Shown here piece after piece: positions 8,513 to 16,357 of a stretch of DNA of 55,217 bases (position 1 is its first letter; each line of letters starts with the position of its first letter). The position numbers and the translations under genes were made by a program. The notes under the pieces were generated by a model, which searched no databases, was not told where the DNA came from, and saw only the letters and a program-made list of their open reading frames with translations. The stretch is from an uncultured Eubacteriales bacterium (GTDB taxonomy: Bacteria > Bacillota > Clostridia > Oscillospirales > Oscillospiraceae), in NCBI GenBank assembly GCA_900544975.1, contig UQXI01000016.1, forward strand, positions 1-55,217, written 5' to 3'.

Positions 8513-9997
8513 CTAAAACAGCTGCTGCGCCCCTGGCAGGGCCGTCCCTTGGGCCAGGGCCTGGTTTTGAGCGGATGTGCGGACCATGAGCTTCCCGTAT
8601 AGAATTGCAACCATGAGGCTGACAGAGGGAGAGGCCAGCGTATGTCCCGCAATCAGGGACGTGGCGCAGGCCATCATGGCGCTAAAGAGGAGAGAGCAAT
8701 AGGTGAAGTCAGTCATCCGGGCCTTCAGCCGACGGAAGAACTGGAACAGCAGGACGGCTGCCGCAGCCAGGAAGGGCACGTAGTACAGCAGGAAGCCCAC
8801 AATTCCATGGCGCAACAGAAGCGCTACCCCCTCCATTTCAATGAGGTGTGAAATGGGCCGCTGGTAGCTGGGGAGCTGAGCGTATCCAAGGCCGAATAGG
8901 GCAATCCAGGCGCCGCCCTTGGTAAACTCCTCGGCGGAGGGGGCGATGATCAGCAGGCGGCGGCTCAGGAGCCAGTTCAGCTTCTTCACGGTTGGCTGTG
9001 TTTCGATCAGGTCACCCAGCCAGGTACCTTTGGCTGCCTGCTCTAACCGGGCGTTGGCCTTGACTCGGTCCTTGTCCACCACACCGGGAATGGCCAGACT
9101 TTTCTCATAGGCCTCCGGATCCTCACCAGACATGGGGACGTAGATATCTTGCACGTAGTGATTCAGGGGAGAGACGGGGTACAGCGCGCATAGCAGGGCG
9201 GTTAGTGCCAAGGCTGCCGCCAAGCACCGTCCAGCGGCGGCCCGATGCATCCGAATCCAGCGGAACCCAAACCATAGGCAGGCAGCGGCCAGATACAACA
9301 GGACGCCCAAGTACACCAGCTTGGTGCCCAGGAAAGCGGCGCTGAATAGAAGTGCACCGCACCCGATGGCCAACCCCACCCAGACCCAGGGACTGCGGCC
9401 TTGGGGTGTGGCCAATTTGTGAAAAAACTGGCAGATGATCAAAGGCGCAGTGAGCATGATTACAATGCTCACATCATTTGCAGCGTAAAACCAGCCGCTG
9501 TAGCCATACCCGGCATTGTAGCTGGAAAAGCTGGTGCCGGTGATACAGGCCAGGAGAATGACACCAGCATATCCCAGCCCGGCGGCAGATACGGCCCAAT
9601 CCGGTACACTCCAGTGCGTTTGCCGGTAGAGCGCATAGAGGAGTGCGGCAGAATAGGGGAAATAGAAGGTTTTGAGAGACTCCGACACGTTGGCGAGGCA
9701 GACAGACAGGCCCCCAACGGCGAAGCTCCAGACAGTGAAGACAGCCAAATACCCGGTCAGAAAGCCCAGATAGGTGAGCAAAGCTTTCCGGCCGGGGAAT
9801 GGGCCGCAAAAAACAACATAAAAGAAGGCAAACCCCATGAACAGTGTTCGTACGACAGTGCCAGCTGTCAGGGAAATTCCCCCATGGGCCGCCAAGGAGG
9901 TGAGGACGTCCAGAAGGGGCTGCAGCGCCACATACATGGCGAGAAAACGGGGCAACGCCTGCCCGGATGGAATGGAGAAGCGGGATGATCGGGCCAT
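8513..9997 (-). CDS. O-antigen ligase/polymerase-like membrane protein (first gene of operon)
   Basis: A 494-residue polytopic protein with about 10-12 hydrophobic segments and an extracytoplasmic loop around residues 280-360. It shares the N-terminal QPLLDVLT motif with its downstream relative. I chose the ATG at 9997 (MARSSRF) because AAAGGAAG lies 6 bases upstream; ATGs further upstream lack a ribosome site. As first gene behind the promoter at 10070-10098 it heads the glycopolymer operon. Having two polymerase/ligase-like proteins suggests that one polymerises and the other attaches the chain to the envelope, but this is inference. Confidence 0.78.
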   Translation of the reverse strand: MARSSRFSIPSGQALPRFLAMYVALQPLLDVLTSLAAHGGISLTAGTVVRTLFMGFAFFYVVFCGPFPGRKALLTYLGFLTGYLAVFTVWSFAVGGLSVCLANVSESLKTFYFPYSAALLYALYRQTHWSVPDWAVSAAGLGYAGVILLACITGTSFSSYNAGYGYSGWFYAANDVSIVIMLTAPLIICQFFHKLATPQGRSPWVWVGLAIGCGALLFSAAFLGTKLVYLGVLLYLAAACLWFGFRWIRMHRAAAGRCLAAALALTALLCALYPVSPLNHYVQDIYVPMSGEDPEAYEKSLAIPGVVDKDRVKANARLEQAAKGTWLGDLIETQPTVKKLNWLLSRRLLIIAPSAEEFTKGGAWIALFGLGYAQLPSYQRPISHLIEMEGVALLLRHGIVGFLLYYVPFLAAAAVLLFQFFRRLKARMTDFTYCSLLFSAMMACATSLIAGHTLASPSVSLMVAILYGKLMVRTSAQNQALAQGTALPGAQQLF

Positions 9998-10069
9998 AGG
10001 CTTCCTTTCTAAATAAGCCATGCAAAGTTCATCTGCACAGCTTGGAGCGGGACAGATACGGTAAGACAT

Positions 10070-10098
10070 ATTTTACCAGTTTCGACTTCAAATTTCAA
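10070..10098 (-). promoter_or_regulatory. SigmaA promoter of the surface-glycopolymer operon
   Basis: On the minus strand TTGAAA (-35, 10093-10098) and TAAAAT (-10, 10070-10075) are separated by 17 bases. It lies about 75 bases upstream of the first gene of the operon, and no other good promoter is seen before the operon end near 2.1 kb. Confidence 0.7.
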
Positions 10099-10166
10099 CC
10101 ATAGGAAGAAGTGCTCTCTCAATGGGGACATTCTTGACTGCCGGCTTTTGAAATGGAATGAAATCA

Positions 10167-10204
10167 TGTTCCGCCGGGGGTGCACCTGGCGGAACATTTT
10201 TCTC
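10167..10204. terminator. Stem-loop terminator downstream of trxA
   Basis: ATGTTCCGCC and GGCGGAACAT form a strong stem around a short loop. It separates the trxA stop from the glycopolymer promoter. The T-run (TTTTT) is on the plus-strand side, so U-tract termination would work better in the plus direction; on the minus strand only a weak T-rich stretch follows. Confidence 0.55.
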
Positions 10205-10254
10205 AGGCTGTAGTGAATGAGTGGGGACCCCAAAACGCCGGGAGCCTTTGCTGG

Positions 10255-10563
10255 TTACCCCAAAAGCTCCAGAACCCGCTCCTTGGACTGGACGCCCACC
10301 AGGGTACCGGCGGTTTCTCCGTTCCGGATGGCGACCAAAGTGGGGATGCTCATAATCCCAAACTGGGTAGCCAGTCCATTTTCTGTGTCTACGTCCACCT
10401 TTCCCACCCGGATTTCCGGATGCTCGGCGGCAAGCTCCTCCACAACGGGAGCCATCATGCGGCAGGGGCCGCACCAGGAGGCCCAAAAGTCCAGGAGGAC
10501 CGGGACAGGGGAAGCGAGCACTTCCTGCTGAAAATTATCTTGCGTAATGGTCAAAACAGGCAT
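10255..10563 (-). CDS. trxA: Thioredoxin
   Basis: Small cytoplasmic dithiol oxidoreductase. The 102-residue product has the complete fold, with the active site WCGPC preceded by LLDFWAS and the cis-proline segment SIPTLV. The start at 10563 (MPVLTIT) gives the normal length; AAAGG lies about 12 bases upstream. Upstream in-frame codons would add an atypical leader. It is a single-gene unit: its own promoter at 10641-10669 and a hairpin downstream bracket it. Confidence 0.95.
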   Translation of the reverse strand: MPVLTITQDNFQQEVLASPVPVLLDFWASWCGPCRMMAPVVEELAAEHPEIRVGKVDVDTENGLATQFGIMSIPTLVAIRNGETAGTLVGVQSKERVLELLG

Positions 10564-10640
10564 ACTATACCCAACCTTTCGTATCATGTTTTGGAAGAGG
10601 CTCATGCCCGTATGGCGTTGCGGCAGGAGCCACTGAGACT

Positions 10641-10669
10641 ATTATACCCCGAAAACCGGTTGATTGCAA
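10641..10669 (-). promoter_or_regulatory. SigmaA promoter of trxA
   Basis: On the minus strand TTGCAA (10664-10669) and a perfect TATAAT (10641-10646) are spaced by 17 bases, about 80 bases upstream of the trxA start. Confidence 0.75.
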
Positions 10670-10711
10670 TCATTCTTGTCGAAATTGACGGAAACCGGCA
10701 AATTGTAAGGA

Positions 10712-11044
10712 TTATGTAAGATTGGAAGGGATTTGAGGCCCCTGCCAGAGGCAACGGGACAGGTCAGCGCGGCCTTCCGATGTGAAGGGGACATCCTCCA
10801 GGGCCAAAAGCAGCCGATGACTCTCCTTGCCAAAGGGAGAGAAGGCGTCGGACAGTCCCCCCAGACGGTTGACCACCCGATGGCAGGGAACGGAACGGTC
10901 TTGGCAGACGCTGAGGGCATGCCCGACGGCCCGGGACATGCGGGGATTGCCCAGGAGCAGGGCGAGCTGACCATAAGTGGCCACCGACCCCGGCGGAATC
11001 TGCCGGACCAGGGCATATACCCGGTGGCAAAAGCCGGTATTCAT
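10712..11044 (-). CDS. MGMT-fold DNA-binding alkyltransferase domain protein
   Basis: A 110-residue protein consisting only of the C-terminal, DNA-binding and catalytic domain of O6-methylguanine-DNA methyltransferases. It shows the helix-turn-helix region (GSVATYGQLALLLG) and the active-site motif PCHRVV with the acceptor cysteine present. Alkyltransferase-like proteins usually replace that cysteine with tryptophan, so this one may keep transfer activity despite lacking the N-terminal domain. The ATG at 11044 has GGAGG upstream and overlaps the preceding stop by 4 bases. Confidence 0.88.
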   Translation of the reverse strand: MNTGFCHRVYALVRQIPPGSVATYGQLALLLGNPRMSRAVGHALSVCQDRSVPCHRVVNRLGGLSDAFSPFGKESHRLLLALEDVPFTSEGRADLSRCLWQGPQIPSNLT

Positions 11045-11547
11045 AGGTGTTCCTCCATCAGCCGCCGGACGTCCCGGCGACACCGACAGACGGTAAACTT
11101 GTGGGGGTAGGTCTGGGCCACCTGTTGGTAGCGATGCCTGGTATGTCTGCGCCTGCCGTTCCATAAGATCCAACTCAAAAACTCCCAGTCAAATTTTTCC
11201 GTGCAGCCTGGGGCGATGGAATCCCGGACCTGGCCCCGGTTACGCCGGTACCGGCCGTAGGCTTGCAAAAGGCATTGAAATCGGTTGAAATTCAAAAAAA
11301 TGATCCGGTCTGCTAACTCCATCCGCTCCCAATAGGCAAGGGTGCTATAATTTCCGTCGATGATCCAGCTTTTCTCCTGGAGCCGGGGCGTCAGGAGGGC
11401 CAATGCGTCCTGGTCGTCCCGCTCGTGCCAGCCGGGCAGAAAATGCAGGGCGTCCAGGTGCAGAACCGGACAGTCATATTGTGCTCCCAGGGCCTTGGCC
11501 AGCGTAGATTTTCCCGCGCCGCTGTATCCAATGATGGCAATGCGCAT
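11041..11547 (-). CDS. P-loop NTPase, topology-modulation/adenylate-kinase-like
   Basis: A 168-residue protein beginning MRIAIIGYSGAGKSTLA, a textbook Walker A motif, followed by HLDALHFLPGW and a WIIDGNYS segment. This pattern is typical of small kinase-like proteins annotated as DNA topology modulation proteins (FlaR-like). The true substrate of this family is uncertain. The start at 11547 is 31 bases after the nitroreductase stop and has a GGGGGTG site. It is translationally coupled to the downstream MGMT-fold gene. Confidence 0.85.
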   Translation of the reverse strand: MRIAIIGYSGAGKSTLAKALGAQYDCPVLHLDALHFLPGWHERDDQDALALLTPRLQEKSWIIDGNYSTLAYWERMELADRIIFLNFNRFQCLLQAYGRYRRNRGQVRDSIAPGCTEKFDWEFLSWILWNGRRRHTRHRYQQVAQTYPHKFTVCRCRRDVRRLMEEHL

Positions 11548-11578
11548 GGGTAACACCCCCGTTCTGATGTAAATGCGG

Positions 11579-12106
11579 TTACTTCCAGGCGACCAGGTTG
11601 TCCAGGCTTTTGCGCTTTTTGGACCGCAGGGGATCGCCGGTCCGGGCATAGCCCAGAGCGATGACGAGGCGGGGTTCCCCCTTGAGATCCAGCAGCTGGC
11701 GGAGTTTTTTGCTGTCAAACCAGCCCAGGATGCAGGTGGAGAGCCCTTGCGTTTGGGCTTCAGCAGTGAGGTAGGCGGCGGCAATGCCAATGTCCACAGA
11801 GCGGTAGTCCTGGTGCTTCACTTTGGAGCCCACAGAGGCCGTCCGATTGTAAGCGGTTTCGGAGATGACCAGGAAGACCGGAACCTCCCGGGTGAAGCCG
11901 TTCATGCCCATGCTCCGGGTGGCGGCGCCTACGGCTTCTCCCGCGACGCCCTGGGCTACGGTGATGTGATAGGGCTGGGCGTTGCAGGCAGAGGGGGCCA
12001 GCCGGGCAGCTTCCAGGCAGGCCAGGAGCTTCTCTTCTTCCACGGGGCGGGCAGCGTCATAAGCCCGGCAGCTTTGCCGGGTGCGGGCAATTTCCAGATA
12101 ATCCAT
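11579..12106 (-). CDS. Nitroreductase-family FMN oxidoreductase
   Basis: Probable FMN- and NAD(P)H-dependent reductase. The 175-residue protein has the family N-terminus (ARTRQSCRAYDAARPV), the segment APSACNAQPYHI that lines the flavin pocket, and the C-terminal ALGYARTGDPLRSKKRKSLD typical of the short clostridial subgroup. ATG at 12106 is preceded by AAAGGAGG. It heads a three-gene minus-strand unit whose promoter diverges from that of feoAB. Physiological substrate unknown. Confidence 0.9.
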   Translation of the reverse strand: MDYLEIARTRQSCRAYDAARPVEEEKLLACLEAARLAPSACNAQPYHITVAQGVAGEAVGAATRSMGMNGFTREVPVFLVISETAYNRTASVGSKVKHQDYRSVDIGIAAAYLTAEAQTQGLSTCILGWFDSKKLRQLLDLKGEPRLVIALGYARTGDPLRSKKRKSLDNLVAWK

Positions 12107-12150
12107 GAGGGGAGACCTCCTTTCAGATGATGAATTGCGTCAATATGTGT

Positions 12151-12179
12151 ATTATACGCGGGCAGACCGATGTTGGCAA
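12151..12179 (-). promoter_or_regulatory. SigmaA promoter of the nitroreductase operon
   Basis: On the minus strand TTGCCA (12174-12179) and TATAAT (12151-12156) are 17 bases apart, about 40 bases upstream of the ribosome site of the nitroreductase gene. Confidence 0.72.
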
Positions 12180-12209
12180 GGATTTCCGAGATTTTTTCTG
12201 GGGAGCCTG

Positions 12210-12238
12210 TTGACAAAAAAAGGTCGAAATGGTAGCAT
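12210..12238 (+). promoter_or_regulatory. SigmaA promoter of feoAB
   Basis: TTGACA (12210-12215) and TAGCAT (12233-12238) are separated by 17 bases, about 55 bases before the feoA start. A palindrome follows at once, so regulation at this promoter is likely. Confidence 0.7.
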
Positions 12239-12246
12239 GGTTCAAA

Positions 12247-12262
12247 GTTAGATGGTTCTAAC
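12247..12262 (+). promoter_or_regulatory. Palindromic operator at the feo promoter
   Basis: A perfect inverted repeat GTTAGA-N4-TCTAAC lies at the expected transcription start of feoAB. Placement and TTAG/CTAA half-sites resemble sites of DtxR/IdeR-type metal repressors. The identity of the regulator is inferred. Confidence 0.6.
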
Positions 12263-12293
12263 AAAGAGCAGGTAATTGGGAGGCTGTGTTTTT

Positions 12294-12527
12294 ATGACGC
12301 TGAACGATCTAAAAATCGGCCAGAGCGGCATCATCACCGCCGTGGGCGGCGAGGGAGCATTGCGGCTACGGCTGTTGGACATGGGGCTGATCCCCAAAAC
12401 CCGGGTTCGCGTGCAGAAGGTGGCGCCTATGGGGGATCCCATTCAGATTCAGGTCCGGGGGTATGAACTGACCATCCGCCGGGAGGATGCCCAGCGGATT
12501 GAGATCCGGAAGGAGGAAGCGGTATGA
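12294..12527 (+). CDS. feoA: FeoA-domain ferrous iron transport protein
   Basis: A 77-residue SH3-like cytoplasmic protein that works with FeoB in Fe(II) uptake. It begins MTLNDLKIGQSGIIT and shows the typical LRLLDMGLIP and PIQIQVRGYELTIR segments. The ATG at 12294 has GGGAGG 9 bases upstream; an earlier in-frame start lacks a good site. Its stop overlaps the feoB start by 4 bases, giving coupled translation. Confidence 0.93.
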   Translation: MTLNDLKIGQSGIITAVGGEGALRLRLLDMGLIPKTRVRVQKVAPMGDPIQIQVRGYELTIRREDAQRIEIRKEEAV

Positions 12528-14527
12528 TTTTTGCCCTGGTAGGTAATCAGAACTGCGGTAAAACCACCCTGTTCAATGCCCTCACCGGTTCCAACCAACA
12601 TGTGGGGAACTTCCCTGGCGTCACCGTGGATCAGAAGGTGGGCGAGGTGAAGGGCGCGCCCAACTGTTCGGTGGTGGATTTGCCAGGCATCTATTCCATC
12701 CGGCCCTACTCCCAGGAAGAGATTGTCACCCGGGATTTTGTGCTGGGGGGCAAGCCGGATGGCATCATCAACATTGTGGATGCCACCAACATAGAGCGCA
12801 ACCTGTACCTAACCCTGCAGCTGCTGGAGCTTCGCATTCCCACGGTGGTGGCCCTCAACATGATGGACGAGCTCACGGGAAACGGAGGCTCTGTGGACAT
12901 CCAGAAAATGTCCCGGGCGTTGGGCGTCCCTGTGGTGCCCATCAGCGCAGCCAAGAACGAGGGCGTCTCAGAGCTGGTCCGGCAGTTTGTCCGGGTGGCC
13001 AAGGAGCGGGTGCGGCCCAAGGTGATGGATTTCTGCCCGGTGGGACCGGTGCACCGGTGCATTCATGCCGTATCCCATCTCATTGAGGACCACGCCCAGC
13101 AAGCGGGGGTCTCTCCCCGGTTCTGCGCCACGAAGCTCATCGAGGGGGACGAATCCTTCCTGGAAATGCTGGAGCTGCGGCAGAACGAGCAGGAGCTTCT
13201 GGAGCATTCCATCATTGAGATGGAGCATGATTCCGGGATGGACCGGAATGCGGCTCTGGCGGCCATGCGCTATGACTTCATTGAAAAGGTGGCGGCAGAG
13301 TCGGTGGTGAAGGCCCATGAGAGCCGGGAACACCGGCGCAGTATGCGGATTGACGCCGTCCTCACCAACCGATTTGCCGCGCTGCCCCTCTTCTTGGGGA
13401 TTATGTTTTTGGTGTTTTACCTCACCTTCAATGTGGTGGGAGCCTGGCTGTCGGATCTTCTGAGCTGGGGGATCGATGGGTTGACTGCCCTGGTGGACCG
13501 GGGGCTTACGGCCTACGGGATCAACCCGGTGGTTCACAGCCTCCTGATTGACGGTGTGTTTGCCGGTGTGGGCAGTGTGCTCAGCTTCCTGCCCCTGATT
13601 GTGGTGCTGTTTTTCTTCCTGTCGGTGCTGGAAGATACGGGCTATATGGCCCGGGTGGCCTTTGTCATGGATAAACTTCTGCGGAAAATTGGCCTGTCCG
13701 GCCGGTCCTTTGTGCCCATGCTCATTGGTTTTGGCTGCTCCGTTCCCGCCATCATGGCAACCCGGACCCTGTCGTCGGACCGGGACCGGAAGATGACCAT
13801 TCTTCTCACCCCGTACATGAGCTGCTCGGCGAAAATTCCCATTTATGCGGTGTTCAGCGCGGCATTTTTCCCCCGCTATGCGGCCTTTGTGATGATTGGT
13901 CTGTATGTGTTGGGCATGGTTCTGGGAATTCTGGTGGCCCTGGTGCTGAAGGGGACTCTGTTTCAGGGCAAGCCCGTACCCTTTGTCATGGAGCTGCCCA
14001 ATTATCGGTTCCCCTCGCCCCGCAATGTGGGGATTCTCCTTTGGGAGAAGGCGTGGGATTTCATCCGCCGTGCCTTTACGGTGATCTTTACGGCCACCAT
14101 CCTCATCTGGTTCCTCCAGACCTTTGACCTGCGGTTCAATGTGGTGTCTGACGGAGCCGACAGCATTCTGGCTCTGGTGGGCCGGTGGATTGCGCCGGTG
14201 TTCCAGCCCCTGGGCTTTGGGGACTGGCGGGCGGTGACGGCCCTTATCTCCGGCTTCACGGCCAAGGAGGCGGTGATCAGCACCTTGGGCGTCCTCCTGG
14301 GCGTGGGAGTGGACCAGCTGGGACCGGCGCTGGGGACCCTGTTTACCCCCCTGGCGGCAGGCAGCTTCCTGATCTTCACCCTGCTGTATACCCCCTGTGT
14401 GGCAGCGGTGGCGACAATTCGCCGGGAGCTGGGCTCCAAACTCCAGACCCTGGGGGTTGTGGTGATGCAGTGCGTGGTAGCCTGGCTGGCCGCCGGGATT
14501 TTCTACCAGCTGGGGAGGCTCCTGTGA
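12524..14527 (+). CDS. feoB: Ferrous iron transporter FeoB
   Basis: Membrane Fe(II) importer with a fused N-terminal G protein domain. The 667-residue sequence shows G1 GNQNCGKTT (residues 7-15), the switch region VGNFPGVTVDQ, G3 DLPG and the G4-like NMMDE. It continues with a GDI-type linker and two Gate domains: IGFGCSVPAIMATRT and later TAKEAVISTLGVL. All expected parts are present and full length. It lies between feoA and a small Cys-rich gene and is probably controlled by the operator at 12247. Confidence 0.97.
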   Translation: MIFALVGNQNCGKTTLFNALTGSNQHVGNFPGVTVDQKVGEVKGAPNCSVVDLPGIYSIRPYSQEEIVTRDFVLGGKPDGIINIVDATNIERNLYLTLQLLELRIPTVVALNMMDELTGNGGSVDIQKMSRALGVPVVPISAAKNEGVSELVRQFVRVAKERVRPKVMDFCPVGPVHRCIHAVSHLIEDHAQQAGVSPRFCATKLIEGDESFLEMLELRQNEQELLEHSIIEMEHDSGMDRNAALAAMRYDFIEKVAAESVVKAHESREHRRSMRIDAVLTNRFAALPLFLGIMFLVFYLTFNVVGAWLSDLLSWGIDGLTALVDRGLTAYGINPVVHSLLIDGVFAGVGSVLSFLPLIVVLFFFLSVLEDTGYMARVAFVMDKLLRKIGLSGRSFVPMLIGFGCSVPAIMATRTLSSDRDRKMTILLTPYMSCSAKIPIYAVFSAAFFPRYAAFVMIGLYVLGMVLGILVALVLKGTLFQGKPVPFVMELPNYRFPSPRNVGILLWEKAWDFIRRAFTVIFTATILIWFLQTFDLRFNVVSDGADSILALVGRWIAPVFQPLGFGDWRAVTALISGFTAKEAVISTLGVLLGVGVDQLGPALGTLFTPLAAGSFLIFTLLYTPCVAAVATIRRELGSKLQTLGVVVMQCVVAWLAAGIFYQLGRLL

Positions 14528-14664
14528 GCCCCCTGGACGGCCTCCTGCTGGCGCTTTTGGGGGTGGGCATAATCTTTGCCCTTCGCTCGATTCGGCGGAA
14601 CAGGGGCTGCTGTGGGGACTGTACCCGGTGCCAGGCGGGATGCCGGAAGGATGAGACAAAATAA
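14524..14664 (+). CDS. FeoB-associated Cys-rich membrane protein
   Basis: A 46-residue protein from a GTG that overlaps the feoB stop (GTGA). One N-terminal membrane segment (LLLALLGVGIIFAL) is followed by a basic stretch and a cysteine cluster CCGDCTRCQAGC. This is the pattern of the FeoB-associated Cys-rich family, found next to feoB in many Firmicutes. The cysteines may bind iron or an iron-sulfur cluster. Being short and GTG-initiated it is easily missed. Confidence 0.85.
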   Translation: MSPLDGLLLALLGVGIIFALRSIRRNRGCCGDCTRCQAGCRKDETK

Positions 14665-14665
14665 A

Positions 14666-14721
14666 GCTGCTGCAAGGCGGGCAGGGAATTCCCTGCCCGC
14701 TGCTTGCAGCAGTCATTTTTT
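14666..14721. terminator. Bidirectional terminator between feo operon and ilvE
   Basis: A long, nearly perfect stem (GCTGCTGCAAG...CTTGCAGCAG with an inner CGGGCAGGGAA/TTCCCTGCCCG) is followed by TTTTTT on the plus strand and by TTTATTTT on the minus strand. It serves both converging operons. Confidence 0.9.
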
Positions 14722-14726
14722 ATGCA

Positions 14727-15800
14727 TTAGCCAAGGGGATAGACCCAGCCGTAGGGATCCGGCAGGTCGCCCCGCTGGATGCCCACCAGGTTGTCATACA
14801 TGGCCTGGGACACAGGGCCGATTTTGCCCTCGTTCAGGATCATGGACCGGTCGCGGTAGGCCAGCTCGCCCACGGGGGAGATGACAGCGGCAGTGCCGGT
14901 GCCGAAGGCCTCGGTGAGGCGGCCTTCTGCATGGGCTTGGAAGAGCTCTTCCACGGCGATGGGCCGCTCTTCTACCGTCATGCCCTTCTCCCGGGCCAAC
15001 TGCAGGATGCTCTTCCGGGTGATGCCCGGGAGGATGCTGCCTTCGGTGGGGGCGGTGACCAGCTTGCCGTCCATCACGAACACCATGTTCATGGCGCCCA
15101 CTTCTTCTACGTACTTGTTCTCCTTGCCGTCCAGCCAGAGGACCTGGTCAAAGCCCTTGTCCTGGGCCTCGAAGGTGGCCTTCAGGGAGGCGGCGTAGTT
15201 GCCGCCGGTCTTGGCGGCACCGGTGCCGCCCTTCACGGCACGAACGTACCGGTCCTCAATGTGGATCCGGATGGGAGCCATGCCGTTTTTGTAGTAGGAG
15301 CCGGAGGGGGAGCAGATGATGTAGTACAGGAAGTGGTGGGCGGGATGAACGCCCAGCTCTGCACCATCGGCGATCATGGTGGGCCGCAGGTACAGGGAGG
15401 TGCCTTCTGCATGGGGGACCCAATCCTGCTCCAGTTCCACCAGGGTCCGCATGGCACGGACCTGGAATTCCGGATCCAGCTGGGGCATGCACATCCGCTC
15501 TGCGCTCCGGTTCATCCGGTTGGCGTTCTCCAGAGGGCGGAACATCTGCAGGCCGCCGTCCTTGCGGCGGTAGGCCTTGAGACCTTCAAAAATTTCCTGG
15601 CTGTAGTGGAGCACGGGGGAGGCGGGGTCAATGGCCAAGGGGCCATAGGGCTGAATGCGGGCGTCGTGCCAGCCCCGGCCTTCGGTGTACTCTACCAGGA
15701 ACATGTGGTCGGTAAACAGCTTGCCGAAGGAGAGACCCGACTCATTCTGAGGCTTTTCCTTCGGGTTCTGGGTTTTGATGATTTGAATGTCGAGCTCCAT
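14727..15800 (-). CDS. ilvE: Branched-chain amino acid aminotransferase
   Basis: PLP enzyme interconverting Leu/Ile/Val and their 2-oxoacids. The 357-residue protein is of the longer fold-IV type, with the lysine-containing segment AAKTGGNYAAS and the motif EEVGAMNMVFV, then FGTGTAAVISPVG near the C-terminus. ATG at 15800 has GGAGG upstream. It is the last gene of the ptb-buk-vor operon, where it would feed or drain the 2-oxoacids used by the oxidoreductase. Both directions are possible, since Vor enzymes are reversible. Confidence 0.95.
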   Translation of the reverse strand: MELDIQIIKTQNPKEKPQNESGLSFGKLFTDHMFLVEYTEGRGWHDARIQPYGPLAIDPASPVLHYSQEIFEGLKAYRRKDGGLQMFRPLENANRMNRSAERMCMPQLDPEFQVRAMRTLVELEQDWVPHAEGTSLYLRPTMIADGAELGVHPAHHFLYYIICSPSGSYYKNGMAPIRIHIEDRYVRAVKGGTGAAKTGGNYAASLKATFEAQDKGFDQVLWLDGKENKYVEEVGAMNMVFVMDGKLVTAPTEGSILPGITRKSILQLAREKGMTVEERPIAVEELFQAHAEGRLTEAFGTGTAAVISPVGELAYRDRSMILNEGKIGPVSQAMYDNLVGIQRGDLPDPYGWVYPLG

Positions 15801-15819
15801 GATGGTATTTCCTCCAGTC

Positions 15820-16356
15820 TTATTTGACGCAGGCGGCGCCCCGACGCAGGGCTTCGATGTTCAGGTCTACCAGTTTGGCCTTGGGACCGGTGAACATGTG
15901 CACCAGCATCTCCTTGATGGTCTCGGTGCCCAGGTTGCCCATGGCTTCGATGTAAGCGCCCAGCATGACCATGTTGGCCACCTTGGAGTTACCCAGATCC
16001 TGGGCGATCTCCAGGCAGGGGACGTAGACGGCCCGCAGGTCGGTACGCTGGACCTTCTCCTGGATGATGGAGCTGTTGACGAACACGGTGCCGTTGGGAA
16101 CCACGGTGGGCTCGAACTTCAGAAGAGAGGGCAGGTTCATGGCGATGAGCTCTGTGGGCTCCAGAACGATGGGGCAGATGATGGGCTCGGAGGAGATGAC
16201 CACGCAGCAGTTGGCGGTGCCGCCCCGCATTTCCGGACCGTAGGAGGGCAGCCAGGATACGTCCTTGCCCTCTTTCATGCCTGCCTCAGCCAGGGTCTTG
16301 CCAATGGCCATGACGCCCTGTCCGCCGAAACCGGCGATCATAATTTCATTGGTCAT
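15820..16356 (-). CDS. vorC: 2-oxoacid:ferredoxin oxidoreductase, gamma subunit
   Basis: The 178-residue gamma domain of a ferredoxin-dependent 2-oxoacid oxidoreductase. It begins MTNEIMIAGFGGQGVMAIGKTLAEA, the family's glycine-rich start, and contains SYGPEMRGGTANCCVVIS, typical of the Kor/Vor group. It starts one base after the stop of the beta subunit. Together with the neighbours it would convert branched-chain 2-oxoacids and CoA to acyl-CoA, CO2 and reduced ferredoxin. Substrate preference is taken from the alpha subunit and the operon. Confidence 0.92.
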   Translation of the reverse strand: MTNEIMIAGFGGQGVMAIGKTLAEAGMKEGKDVSWLPSYGPEMRGGTANCCVVISSEPIICPIVLEPTELIAMNLPSLLKFEPTVVPNGTVFVNSSIIQEKVQRTDLRAVYVPCLEIAQDLGNSKVANMVMLGAYIEAMGNLGTETIKEMLVHMFTGPKAKLVDLNIEALRRGAACVK

Positions 16357-16357
16357 G

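Noticed and set aside
12968..14716. A 582-codon minus-strand open frame opposite feoB
   Set aside because: High-GC shadow: its translation is rich in His, Gln, Gly and Pro without domains, while feoB is a perfect match on the other strand.
14931..15827. Plus-strand 298-codon frame opposite ilvE
   Set aside because: Low-complexity Gly/Val/His composition and no ribosome site; ilvE on the minus strand is clear.
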